Positions 1 through 7,202 of a DNA stretch of 64,000 nucleotides are shown here, one piece after another. The DNA is from Thermopetrobacter sp. TC1 (lineage in GTDB: Bacteria; Pseudomonadota; Alphaproteobacteria; Rhizobiales; Aestuariivirgaceae): positions 824,001 through 888,000 of the forward strand of contig NZ_KN050828.1 in NCBI RefSeq assembly GCF_000746275.1, in the 5' to 3' direction. Below the pieces are notes generated by a model, which saw only the letters and a list, made by a program, of their open reading frames with translations, ran no database searches and was not told the DNA's origin. Position numbers and translations under genes: made by a program. Numbering within the stretch: the stretch's first letter is position 1; each line of letters begins with the position of its first letter.

Positions 1-726
1 TTCCGGTGTGAGACGGTCGCGCACATCGATGTGGGCCTGGGTGGCGCCCGAAAGCATCAGGCCGAGAGCACGCGAGCAGCAGCCATAGCAACGCACGCCA
101 CGCACCTGTTTGAGAAGGCGCGCGAATGCCCCTTGCGGTGCAAAATGATTGAGCTCCACCGTGATCAGGGCCTCTCGCAAATCGTCAACCGGAGCGGGCC
201 GGGCATGTTCCACCGTATCGTTAATGAGCAGAAATGGCGGCGCCTGATCCGGCAGGGGAGCGATTACGGCGGCGATCACATTTAGCGGCGAAAGGGGTGC
301 GCCCATGGGCAGAATGGCGGCGGTGAAGGCCGATAGGGGAAGACCGCGTGCGGCATTGTCCGTGCCATCTAGGGGATCGACGACGATCTGCCAAAGCGGC
401 GGCGATACGCCAAAATCGATCATGCCGGCGCCGTCATTTTCCTCCGACAGCAGGCGGAGGGGCAGTCTTGACTGTTCCAGAATGCGCAACACCGCCGCTT
501 GAGCAGCCAGATCCATGGCATGGCGCACATCGCCCTTGGCGTTGTGCTCCTGTGTGCGCCCTTTGCCCTGCGCTTCCGTTACGGCATCGCGTGCCGCATT
601 GGCGAGATCAAGAAGCAGCTTTCGCCAGTCCGCTCCTTTGTTCTTTTCAAGCAGGGATTGGCGGTGACGATGAAAAAGGGAGGGGGTGATCAGGCCCCCC
701 TCCCCGAGATGAACCGGCGCGTTCAT
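1..726 (-). CDS. Inositol monophosphatase family protein (partial, runs off window start)
   Basis: The frame opens with ATG at 726 and is still open at base 1, giving 242 codons without the C-terminus. The translation carries the family's first metal-site pair: SEEN (the SEE/ISEE position) followed by VVDPLDGTDN, which matches the DPxDGTxN motif that binds Mg2+ in IMPase and FBPase-like phosphatases. The start lies six bases after the stop of the inositol-phosphate synthase gene, so the two are almost certainly one operon. By context it dephosphorylates inositol-1-phosphate to myo-inositol. Related enzymes (CysQ, histidinol-phosphate phosphatase) share the motif, so the substrate is inferred from the neighbour rather than from the sequence. 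Confidence 0.8.
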   Translation of the reverse strand, partial: MNAPVHLGEGGLITPSLFHRHRQSLLEKNKGADWRKLLLDLANAARDAVTEAQGKGRTQEHNAKGDVRHAMDLAAQAAVLRILEQSRLPLRLLSEENDGAGMIDFGVSPPLWQIVVDPLDGTDNAARGLPLSAFTAAILPMGAPLSPLNVIAAVIAPLPDQAPPFLLINDTVEHARPAPVDDLREALITVELNHFAPQGAFARLLKQVRGVRCYGCCSRALGLMLSGATQAHIDVRDRLTPE

Positions 727-731
727 GGCCC

Positions 732-1874
732 TTACTCCGCCGCTTCGCGATAGGCCGCCTCCTCGCTGGGGAAGAAGCGCTGCCAGTCCTTGCCCTCCAC
801 GAAGGCGTCCACGGCCAGGCGCGCCTCCGAATCGCGGATCTGGATGGGCGGCGTCTTCATGTAATAGCTGCAGGCCGGATGCACCGGGCCGGCCATGCCG
901 CGCTCCTTGGCGATCATGGCGCAGCGCAGGGCATCGATGACCACACCGGCGGAGTTGGGCGAATCCTGAACCGACAGCCGAAGCTCCAGCTCGATGGGCG
1001 CGCCGCCGAAGCCTTCGCCCTCCATGCGGATGAAGGCGATCTTGTTGTCCTTCTGCCAGGGCACGTAATCCGACGGCCCGATGTGCACGTTCCTGGGATC
1101 GATGGGCACGTCGAGCTGGGAGGTAACGGCGCCGGTCTTGGACTTTTTCTTGGACTTGAGGCGATCAAGCGCCTTCATGTTGAGGAAGTCAGTGTTGCCG
1201 CCGGTGTTGAGCTGATAAGTGCGGTTCAGCTTGTAGCCGCGGTCACCGAACAGGCGGGTGAGCACACGATGCACGATGGTGGCGCCCACCTGGCTCTTTA
1301 TGTCGTCACCCACAATGGGCACGCCGGCGGCACGGAAGCGCTCCGCCCATTCCGGATCGGAAGCAATGAAGACCGGCACGCAGTTGACAAAAGCCACCCC
1401 TGCCTTCAGGGCCGCTTCGGCGTAATGACGCACGGCCTTTTCAGATCCGACCGGCAGGTAGCACAACAGCACGTCGGCCCCGGCCTTTTTAAGCTCTTCG
1501 GCAACGTCCACCGGTTCTGCATCGGCGACGCGGAAGGCCTCATCCTCATCATAGTCGGCCATGTGCGGGGCAACGCCATCCAGCACAGGGCCCATCTGCA
1601 CAGTCACGCCGGTCTCAGGAATGTCCTCCTGAAAGACCATGGTGCAGTTGGGCTTGGCGAAAATGGCCTTCTCCAGCGGCTGGCCCACCTTCCTCTTGTC
1701 GACGTCGAAGGCGGCCACCCATTCGATATCCCAGGGCTTGTATCCGGCCATGTCCGGATGCATCAGCCCCGTGGAGCCATCATAGCCATTGCGGCGATAG
1801 TACTCGACACCCTGAACAAGAGAACTTGCGCAATTGCCAACGCCGGCAATGGCGACACGGATCTTCCTGCTCAT
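732..1874 (-). CDS. ino1: myo-Inositol-1-phosphate synthase
   Basis: A 380-residue protein of the short bacterial type. It converts glucose-6-phosphate to inositol-1-phosphate using bound NAD+. The N-terminus has the Rossmann motif AIAGVGNCASSLVQG; further on are GDDIKSQVGATIVHR and NTGGNTDFLNM, both hallmark segments of the family's active-site region. A strong ribosome site (GGAGGGAGAG) lies seven bases before the ATG at 1874. It is first in an operon with the IMPase-family gene at 726, giving a complete two-step route from glucose-6-phosphate to free inositol. The product could serve an inositol lipid or a compatible solute; nothing in the window says which. Confidence 0.95.
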   Translation of the reverse strand: MSRKIRVAIAGVGNCASSLVQGVEYYRRNGYDGSTGLMHPDMAGYKPWDIEWVAAFDVDKRKVGQPLEKAIFAKPNCTMVFQEDIPETGVTVQMGPVLDGVAPHMADYDEDEAFRVADAEPVDVAEELKKAGADVLLCYLPVGSEKAVRHYAEAALKAGVAFVNCVPVFIASDPEWAERFRAAGVPIVGDDIKSQVGATIVHRVLTRLFGDRGYKLNRTYQLNTGGNTDFLNMKALDRLKSKKKSKTGAVTSQLDVPIDPRNVHIGPSDYVPWQKDNKIAFIRMEGEGFGGAPIELELRLSVQDSPNSAGVVIDALRCAMIAKERGMAGPVHPACSYYMKTPPIQIRDSEARLAVDAFVEGKDWQRFFPSEEAAYREAAE

Positions 1875-2370
1875 GATGTCTCTCCCTCCTCATGCACACA
1901 ACAGAAACCCACTCCGCGCGGAATGCGCCTGTCTGCAGCACACATTCCGCACGAGCTTCAGCCCTGTCATGGATGGGGACGGGCGGCGTGACGTCTCTTC
2001 AAGCGCGAATGTGCATGCGCGGAATGAGGGACACGCCACTTCTCTTATTGGGAATATTCTCCCAAAAATCAATAGGCGATCTTTCCTCAAAAGGGAAAAG
2101 AGCACACAACACGACACAAGATCGCTACTAGCCTCGTCATTCCGGCGAGAGCCTGAGGCCTCGGGCCATCAACGCATAAGTGAATGGCCTGAGATACCGG
2201 CTTGGGCCCAGGCGTGTCCAATTAAATTGCTCTATGCGTTGCGAGTGATTTTTACCCTGAAAAAGGTGAGCACTCACATACAATACAGATACTTTTACCA
2301 AGGCATTCTCCCACCACCGCCCAAAACTTGGAGTGTGTTGTTTTTATATGGAAGATCAATAGGTTACGTC

Positions 2371-2393
2371 ATGCCCGGGCGTGTCCCGGGCAT
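2371..2393. repeat. Short palindromic intergenic repeat
   Basis: Arms ATGCCCGGG and CCCGGGCAT form a perfect 9-bp stem with a 5-base loop. The preceding GTC and the general form resemble intergenic palindromes common in alphaproteobacteria. No gene overlaps it. Confidence 0.5.
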
Positions 2394-2548
2394 CTAGGGG
2401 CGGTTTACACATACAGCAGTGGCAGGCAGGAACGCTTCTTCCAGGCTCTGTCCTTGAAAGGGATCTCCTTTCAAAAAACATACGGTTCAGATCAAGCCTG
2501 CTGGTAAGCACCATCGCCCACCAAAACCGCCTCATCCTTGGCCCTGGA

Positions 2549-2570
2549 TTGCCGGGACAAGGCCCGGCAA
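2549..2570. repeat. Short palindromic intergenic repeat
   Basis: Arms TTGCCGGG and CCCGGCAA form an 8-bp stem, followed by TGACG. This is the second hairpin of this general type in the same interval and suggests that repeats accumulated here. Confidence 0.5.
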
Positions 2571-2583
2571 TGACGTTTTCTTG

Positions 2584-2623
2584 TGGTTTATCAATGAGTT
2601 AAATAACCACTCCTGACTTATGG
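2584..2623 (-). repeat. Dispersed repeat of about 40 bases, copy 1
   Basis: Read on the minus strand, this stretch aligns with 31843-31883 on the plus strand. The core TTTAACTCATTGATAAA is identical in both copies and the flanks (CCAT, AGT, AGG, TTGGTT or GTGGTT) match with a few substitutions and one indel. Both copies lie in intergenic DNA next to other hairpins. Function unknown. Confidence 0.6.
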
Positions 2624-2740
2624 AAAGTCTTTTTTCTCGGTCGATTTGGCGTCAACAGCACGCTTCCTGAATTTCTTCGGACACCAGTAGGCTTGCGCCG
2701 GTATGACGATGGATATGTTGTGTCGCGCGGGAAAAAGAAT

Positions 2741-2767
2741 GGCCCGCCACTTTCAAAGCGACGGGCC
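2741..2767 (-). terminator. Intrinsic terminator of the peroxiredoxin gene
   Basis: On the minus strand GGCCCG and CGGGCC form a 6-bp GC stem directly followed by ATTCTTTTT. It lies about 100 bases downstream of the peroxiredoxin stop codon. Confidence 0.6.
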
Positions 2768-2810
2768 GGACGGGAAGGCGGAGGGGAAGCCTTCCGGGGG
2801 GAGGGAGAAG

Positions 2811-2840
2811 GCAGGCGGCTTTATTGAGAGAGCCGCCTGC
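2811..2840 (-). terminator. Hairpin just after the peroxiredoxin stop
   Basis: Arms GCAGGCGGCT and AGCCGCCTGC form a perfect 10-bp stem with a 10-base loop, 30 bases past the stop codon. On the minus strand the following bases are CTTCTCC, so the uridine run is weak. It may protect the 3' end, with the hairpin at 2741-2767 acting as the true terminator. Confidence 0.6.
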
Positions 2841-2869
2841 ATGAGAGATGTGAGGATATTGCCAAGGCC

Positions 2870-3538
2870 TCAGGCGATGTCCTTTTTGACGAAGTACCAG
2901 TCGGTCACCTCGGCGTTCTCCATCTTCATGCGCTCCTCGGCCTCGTCGATGGTGGCCGGCGGCGGCACGATCACCTTGTCGCCGGGCTGCCAGCCCTCCG
3001 GCGTGGCAACGCCGTACTTGTCGGTGGTCTGCAGGGCCTTGACGAGGCGCAGGATCTCGTCGATGGAGCGGCCGTTGGTCATCGGGTAATAGACCATGGC
3101 GCGCAGGATGCCTTCCGGATCAATGATGAAGGTGGCGCGCACGGCGGAGGTGTCGGCCGCGGCCGGGTGGATCATGCCGTACTTCTTGGCGACCTCCATC
3201 TTCAGATCCGCGATGATCGGGAAGGGGATCTCCACGCCCAGCTTCTCGCGGATGTTGCGCACCCAGGCGATGTGCGAGAAGTTGGAGTCGATGGACAGCC
3301 CCAGAAGCTCGGTGTTCAGCTCGGCAAAGTCCTTGGCGCGCCTGGCGAAGGCCACGAACTCCGTGGTGCAGACGGGCGTGAAGTCCGCCGGATGGGAGAA
3401 GAGCACCAGCCACTTGCCCCGATAGTCGGAGAGGGACTTCTGCCCATGGGTGGTGGGAGCGGTGAATTCCGGAGCCGGCTCATTCAGGCGCGGATACACC
3501 GGAGCCTCATTAACGACGTTCTCGTTGGTCTCGCTCAT
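2870..3538 (-). CDS. 1-Cys peroxiredoxin (Prx6 type)
   Basis: A 222-residue thiol peroxidase that would reduce hydrogen peroxide and organic hydroperoxides in the cytoplasm. The catalytic segment is [13 protein letters not shown] with peroxidatic Cys57. That is the only cysteine in the protein, so it must be recycled by an external thiol (1-Cys mechanism). The length and the long C-terminal extension (from about residue 165) fit the Prx6 branch rather than AhpC. The ATG at 3538 has a good ribosome site (AGGAG); an upstream in-frame extension to 3682 would cross the promoter and is rejected. A Fur-superfamily operator sits 65 bases upstream, closely resembling the one at katG, which points to shared peroxide or iron control. 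Confidence 0.93.
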   Translation of the reverse strand: MSETNENVVNEAPVYPRLNEPAPEFTAPTTHGQKSLSDYRGKWLVLFSHPADFTPVCTTEFVAFARRAKDFAELNTELLGLSIDSNFSHIAWVRNIREKLGVEIPFPIIADLKMEVAKKYGMIHPAAADTSAVRATFIIDPEGILRAMVYYPMTNGRSIDEILRLVKALQTTDKYGVATPEGWQPGDKVIVPPPATIDEAEERMKMENAEVTDWYFVKKDIA

Positions 3539-3602
3539 AGTCTTTCTCCTTTTTCGGTTTTGAGCGGTTGTTTGTTGATGGCGTTTCAGTTCGTTCCTGC
3601 AA

Positions 3603-3619
3603 TTTGGAATAATTCTAAT
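3603..3619 (-). promoter_or_regulatory. Fur-superfamily (Irr/PerR-like) operator at the peroxiredoxin promoter
   Basis: The plus strand reads TTTGGAATAATTCTAAT. It fits the Irr ICE consensus TTTAGAA-N3-TTCTAAA with two mismatches and the PerR box TTATAATNATTATAA with three. It overlaps the candidate -10 region of the gene. A nearly identical site lies at the katG promoter (12025-12041). Confidence 0.6.
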
Positions 3620-3644
3620 ATGAGCAAATCGTGATATTTGTCCA
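3617..3644 (-). promoter_or_regulatory. Candidate sigma70 promoter of the peroxiredoxin gene
   Basis: On the minus strand TGGACA (-35) and CATATT (-10) are separated by 16 bases, with the operator overlapping the -10 side. The -10 match is modest. Confidence 0.4.
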
Positions 3645-4325
3645 GCCCTTTCGCACGGCAAGTCCGTGACCAGGTGTCGCATTTGTGATCATTGATTTCT
3701 AATGGCGACATATATGGGCGTAGACGGAATGCATGCCGTGTTGTTCGTTTAAAGGATGGGATTGGTCCGGGCCCTGCGACACTATGATCAAAAGCAGGGC
3801 ATTTGAGAATCCGCTGAGAGGGGAGATGATAAACAGAAGGTTACCGCGTAGGTCAGCAGCGTGAAGCATAGCCGCCCATGCAGGCCTTTTTAAGTCATTT
3901 GCGATGTGCGTGAAGCCTTCAAGGGCACGAAGAGATCAGCTCTTAAAGACGGCCTAGATGCAATGAATAGTTCAGGGCGGCGATCGCGCAAAATGCAGGC
4001 AAGCGCAACCATCTCACGCGGCGTTTCAGGCGCGTCATCATGGCCAGGAGAGGGCTGTTGAATTCGGACAAAATTTCAACCATGTTACGCGCGAACATGA
4101 ATCCGGGGGCGCGCCACGGAACCAGTGGTCAGTAACGCTGTGCCTTGCATGGAATGGGGCCGGTGTCTGCCGTGATCCACAAGGGGTCGTTTGAGGATGA
4201 TGCGGTAAGCGCGTGTCACGGCTCGTTCATTCTTTGCGGAGGATGCGGCCTGTGCCCCGTAATGGCGACACCCGCCCCTATCAGGCCAGGCAGGAGACGT
4301 TTTTGAAACAGGGAGGTAAGCAGAC
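3645..4325. other. Long non-coding interval
   Basis: About 680 bases between the divergent peroxiredoxin and haem-protein genes. I see no credible gene, tRNA or terminator. One 51-codon minus-strand frame (3943-4098) ends in a hydrophobic stretch but lacks a ribosome site. A good ribosome site (GGGAGG) directly precedes the gene starting at 4326. Confidence 0.5.
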
Positions 4326-4913
4326 ATGACTTTCAGGAAATCCCTTCTGGTTGCCGGTGCGGCTTTCGTCATTGCTGGCATGTCACCGGTGATCGCTGCC
4401 GATCAGCCGGACATCAACGCCCTGAAGGCGGAGGCGAAGGAGATCGTGCAGGGCTTTTTCAAGGAACTGAAGGGCACGCTCGTCTCCACCATGAAGGAAA
4501 AAGGGCCGGCGGGCGCTGTGGATGTCTGTCATGAAAAGGCGCAGGAAATCACCAAGAAGCACAACAAGAACGGCTGGAAGGTGGGGCGCACGGCCCTGAA
4601 GATCCGCAATCCCAAGAATGCGCCGGATGCCTGGGAGAAGGCGGTTCTGCAGGAGTTCGAGAAGAAGATCGCCGAGGGCGCTGATCCCAAGACCCTGGTA
4701 AAGGCCGAGATCGTGGAGCAGGACGGCAAGAAGGTGTTCCGCTTCATGAAGGCGATCCCGGTGAAGAAACCCTGCCTGAACTGCCATGGCGAGAAGGTCA
4801 ATCCGGACCTCTACAAGACGATCAAGAAATATTACCCGGAGGATCAGGCCATCGGTTTCAAGCTCGGTCAGCTGCGGGGTGCCTTTACGCTGTCCAAACC
4901 GCTGGAGCAGTGA
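4326..4913 (+). CDS. Periplasmic c-type haem protein, DUF3365 (Tll0287-like) domain
   Basis: A 195-residue protein with a clear signal peptide ending near residue 25 (APVIAADQ-like cleavage region after a hydrophobic core). The mature part carries a single CLNCHGE haem-attachment motif (CXXCH) near residue 153, placed late in an all-helical domain typical of DUF3365. The family occurs as sensor modules of kinases and as free periplasmic cytochromes; here it is a single-domain protein. It likely binds haem c in the periplasm, in redox sensing or electron transfer. The following gene is 130 bases downstream on the same strand but has no obvious functional link. Confidence 0.8.
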   Translation: MTFRKSLLVAGAAFVIAGMSPVIAADQPDINALKAEAKEIVQGFFKELKGTLVSTMKEKGPAGAVDVCHEKAQEITKKHNKNGWKVGRTALKIRNPKNAPDAWEKAVLQEFEKKIAEGADPKTLVKAEIVEQDGKKVFRFMKAIPVKKPCLNCHGEKVNPDLYKTIKKYYPEDQAIGFKLGQLRGAFTLSKPLEQ

Positions 4914-5044
4914 TCCGGGCGGCGCCTAGCGCCCATAAAATCTTGGCGCATGTCGGTTCCGCCCATTTTCGGGGCGAGCCGGCAAGCCCGCCAATGTGAG
5001 TGGTTTGCGGAAGTGATGCGTGCGGGGGCTTCCGCAGGCCGGGG

Positions 5045-5812
5045 ATGGAACTCATGACAGGCGAGAAAACCATTGCGTCCATACTTGAATCCCGAGGCGC
5101 ATTTCTGAAGGGGCAACCGGGATGTGAAGAGACCGCACGGCGTCACGAGCCCCTCTTGAAAGTGATCGAACACAATTATCCTCTCTTCGAGCCATTGCGT
5201 GATCAGCTCATGACCCGTCAGGGCGTGGTGCCGGAGATGGTCTCCGATCACGAGGCCCTGATGGAGCTCCTGGATCATTTGCGTGCCCAGGAAATCGTGC
5301 GCCTTTCGGAGGAAGGGCGGCTGGTGGCGGCCGATGCCGCGGCGCGGCGGTTTCTTTCAGGCGGCTGGCTGGAGGAGCTGGCCTGGCTTGCGGCGATGGC
5401 CGCCGGAGCGGACGAGGCCATCTATTCTCAGGTTCTGGGCTGGCGGGTCGGCGAATTCTATGGCGAAAACGAGATCGACCTGATCGTGCGCAAGGCGGAA
5501 CGGCTGGGGTTTGTTTCCTGCAAGGCGCTGCAATCGGAATTCAACGCCGAGAGCAAAAAGCACAGGGCGCGCTTGATGGACGCCCTGCATGAGGCGGACA
5601 ATCTCTGCGATCATTTCGGCCGTGAAGGCGAGCGCGTGGGCATTCTCGTTACCACCGATCTCATTGACGAAGTACGCGATCAGCCGCGATACATGGCGCT
5701 GATGGGCAAGGCGGCCGTGCTTGATGTGCGCATCATCCCGCTGGAAGAGCTGGAGTGGAATTCCCTCGTCTCGGCCATTGGCGAGATCGTGCATGGCCGC
5801 GATGACGGCTGA
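5045..5812 (+). CDS. DUF1887-like (Card1/Can2 C-terminal type) PD-(D/E)XK nuclease-fold protein
   Basis: A 255-residue protein. The segment FLSGGWLEELAW (residues 103-114), followed by GENEIDLIV with Asp145 and then LGFVSCKAL with Lys160, follows the order of the DUF1887 nuclease domain (GGWLE, then ExD, then [ED]CK) found at the C-terminus of CARF effector nucleases. Ser158 replaces the usual acidic residue of the ExK motif, so catalysis is uncertain. The first 100 residues are helical and resemble a small winged-helix linker, not a CARF domain. No CRISPR genes are in the window. I chose ATG 5045 because a purine-rich GGGG precedes it; ATG 5054 is also possible. The function is inferred from motif order only. 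Confidence 0.55.
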   Translation: MELMTGEKTIASILESRGAFLKGQPGCEETARRHEPLLKVIEHNYPLFEPLRDQLMTRQGVVPEMVSDHEALMELLDHLRAQEIVRLSEEGRLVAADAAARRFLSGGWLEELAWLAAMAAGADEAIYSQVLGWRVGEFYGENEIDLIVRKAERLGFVSCKALQSEFNAESKKHRARLMDALHEADNLCDHFGREGERVGILVTTDLIDEVRDQPRYMALMGKAAVLDVRIIPLEELEWNSLVSAIGEIVHGRDDG

Positions 5813-6016
5813 TTGTCTTTTCCCGGGGTCACTGCCCTCCTGCAATTTCCTGAGGTCCTCCCGCTTCGGAAACTTGGGTTCTTGGGCATGGCATGGGCGT
5901 GCGGGCGCACGCTACGAAGGGGGTGCTTGCGTCGTTGAGGCGGATGATGTCACGTATTTTCCCGCTCATGTTCACTGGTCGTGGTCTCTTAAGTTTTTGG
6001 AAAAGTGGGCGGGCTC

Positions 6017-6985
6017 ATGGAGCAGGTTCGGTTTTATCGCACGGGCGGGCCGGAAGTGCTGCAAGTGGAAGAGGCACCGGTGCCAGAACCGGGGCCTGGC
6101 GAGGTGCTCATCCAGCATGAGGCGATCGGGCTCAATTTCATCGACACCTATCATCGTTCCGGGCTTTATCCGGTGCCGCTGCCGGCGGTTCCGGGGCTGG
6201 AAGGCGCCGGTGTGATCAAGAAGGTGGGCGAAGGGGTTGAAAACCTGCAGCCCGGCGATCGCGTGGCCTATGGTGCGGGGCCTCTGGGGGCCTATGCGCA
6301 ATGGCGGACGATGCCGGCCAGTCGCGTTGCGCGGCTGCCGGATGCCATTGATTGTGAAACGGCGGCGGCGATGATGCTGAAAGGGCTGACGGCCTGGTAT
6401 CTGCTGCGGGAAACCTTTCGAATCAGGCCGGGCGATGTCCTGCTCTTTTTGCCGGCGGCCGGTGGGGTTGGCCTGATTGCCGGGCAGTGGGCCAAGGCAT
6501 TGGGGGCGGTGACCATAGGCGCCTGTTCCTCCGGCAAGGTGGAGAAGGCGAAGGCGCATGGATACGATCATGTCATCGCCTATGACCGCGAGGATTTGGC
6601 GGAACGGGTGGCCGAAATCACGGATGGGCGTGGTGTCGATGTGGTCTATGACGGCGTGGGGGCGGCAACCTTCGAATCCGCGCTTTCCTGTCTGAAGCGC
6701 CGGGGGCTGATGGTCTCTTTCGGCAATGCCTCCGGGCCGGTCACGGGTGTGAATCTCGGCCTGCTGGCCGAGAAAGGATCGCTTTATGTCACCCGGCCGG
6801 TGCTCATGGACTATGTGGCGGAGGATGCCGATCTGGCCCGTGCCAGCGCGGAGCTATTCGAGATGGTGGCTTCCGGGCGCGTGCGCATCAGCATCGATCA
6901 GCGCTATCCGCTGAGCGAGGCGGCACAGGCGCATGCGGATCTGGAGGCGCGGCGCACCACGGGACAGACCATCCTGCTTCCATGA
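6017..6985 (+). CDS. qor: NADPH:quinone oxidoreductase (zeta-crystallin family)
   Basis: A 322-residue medium-chain dehydrogenase/reductase of the zinc-free quinone oxidoreductase branch. The N-terminus has the usual GxPEVLQVEE start and the catalytic-domain signature FIDTYHRSGLYPVPLP. The nucleotide-binding domain shows AAAGGVGLIAGQWAKALGA-type Rossmann sequence near residue 150. No structural zinc cysteines are present. It would transfer an electron from NADPH to quinones in the cytosol. A GTG at 6005 is an alternative start; ATG 6017 gives the standard N-terminus. It is convergent with pheT, with a bidirectional terminator between them. Confidence 0.9.
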   Translation: MEQVRFYRTGGPEVLQVEEAPVPEPGPGEVLIQHEAIGLNFIDTYHRSGLYPVPLPAVPGLEGAGVIKKVGEGVENLQPGDRVAYGAGPLGAYAQWRTMPASRVARLPDAIDCETAAAMMLKGLTAWYLLRETFRIRPGDVLLFLPAAGGVGLIAGQWAKALGAVTIGACSSGKVEKAKAHGYDHVIAYDREDLAERVAEITDGRGVDVVYDGVGAATFESALSCLKRRGLMVSFGNASGPVTGVNLGLLAEKGSLYVTRPVLMDYVAEDADLARASAELFEMVASGRVRISIDQRYPLSEAAQAHADLEARRTTGQTILLP

Positions 6986-7038
6986 CGGCAGGAATGAAAA
7001 GGGCTGTTTGATATCAACCTGCATAACGAGCCGCCCAC

Positions 7039-7103
7039 CGCCCCGCGCCCCCACCCAACCCCCCAATTATTATAAACAAGGGCCTGGGTGGGGGCGCGGG
7101 GCG
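7039..7103. repeat. GC-rich inverted repeat family, copy A
   Basis: Arms at 7039-7057 (CGCCCCGCGCCCCCACCCA) and 7085-7103 (TGGGTGGGGGCGCGGGGCG) are perfect 19-bp reverse complements around an AT-rich 27-base centre. The arms recur at 43.6 kb and 54.4 kb. This copy lies between the convergent qor and pheT genes. Confidence 0.8.
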
Positions 7104-7146
7104 ATTTCACAGGTCAGCCATTGCGCAACTTGGTATGATAAAACCA

Positions 7147-7179
7147 AAACCGGCCGCAGGGACTTCCTGCGGCCGGTTT
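7147..7179. terminator. Bidirectional intrinsic terminator between qor and pheT
   Basis: A perfect 14-bp stem (AAACCGGCCGCAGG with CCTGCGGCCGGTTT) and 5-base loop. It is followed by GCTTTT on the plus strand and by TTTGGTTTTAT on the minus strand, so it can end both convergent units. Confidence 0.85.
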
Positions 7180-7202
7180 GCTTTTCCAAGCGTCTTTGGC
7201 GT

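Larger units (their letters stand above)
1875..2740. other. Gene-poor interval with mosaic palindromic repeats
   Basis: About 870 bases between ino1 and the end of the peroxiredoxin unit, with no credible coding region. It is patchy in composition: AT-rich around 2041-2130 and 2221-2365, GC-rich elsewhere. It holds an interrupted palindrome at about 2049-2066 (TTGGGA, then TCCCAA), two hairpin elements of the kind scattered through alphaproteobacterial intergenic DNA (2371-2393 and 2549-2570), and one copy of a repeat of about 40 bases (2584-2623). The ino1 promoter must lie here but I could not identify it. Confidence 0.6.

Noticed and set aside
879-1991. A 370-codon plus-strand frame
   Set aside because: Antisense to ino1, with no motif or ribosome site.
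3943-4098. A 51-codon minus-strand frame ending in a hydrophobic stretch
   Set aside because: No ribosome site, no promoter and no recognised similarity; it could be a small membrane protein but I cannot support it.
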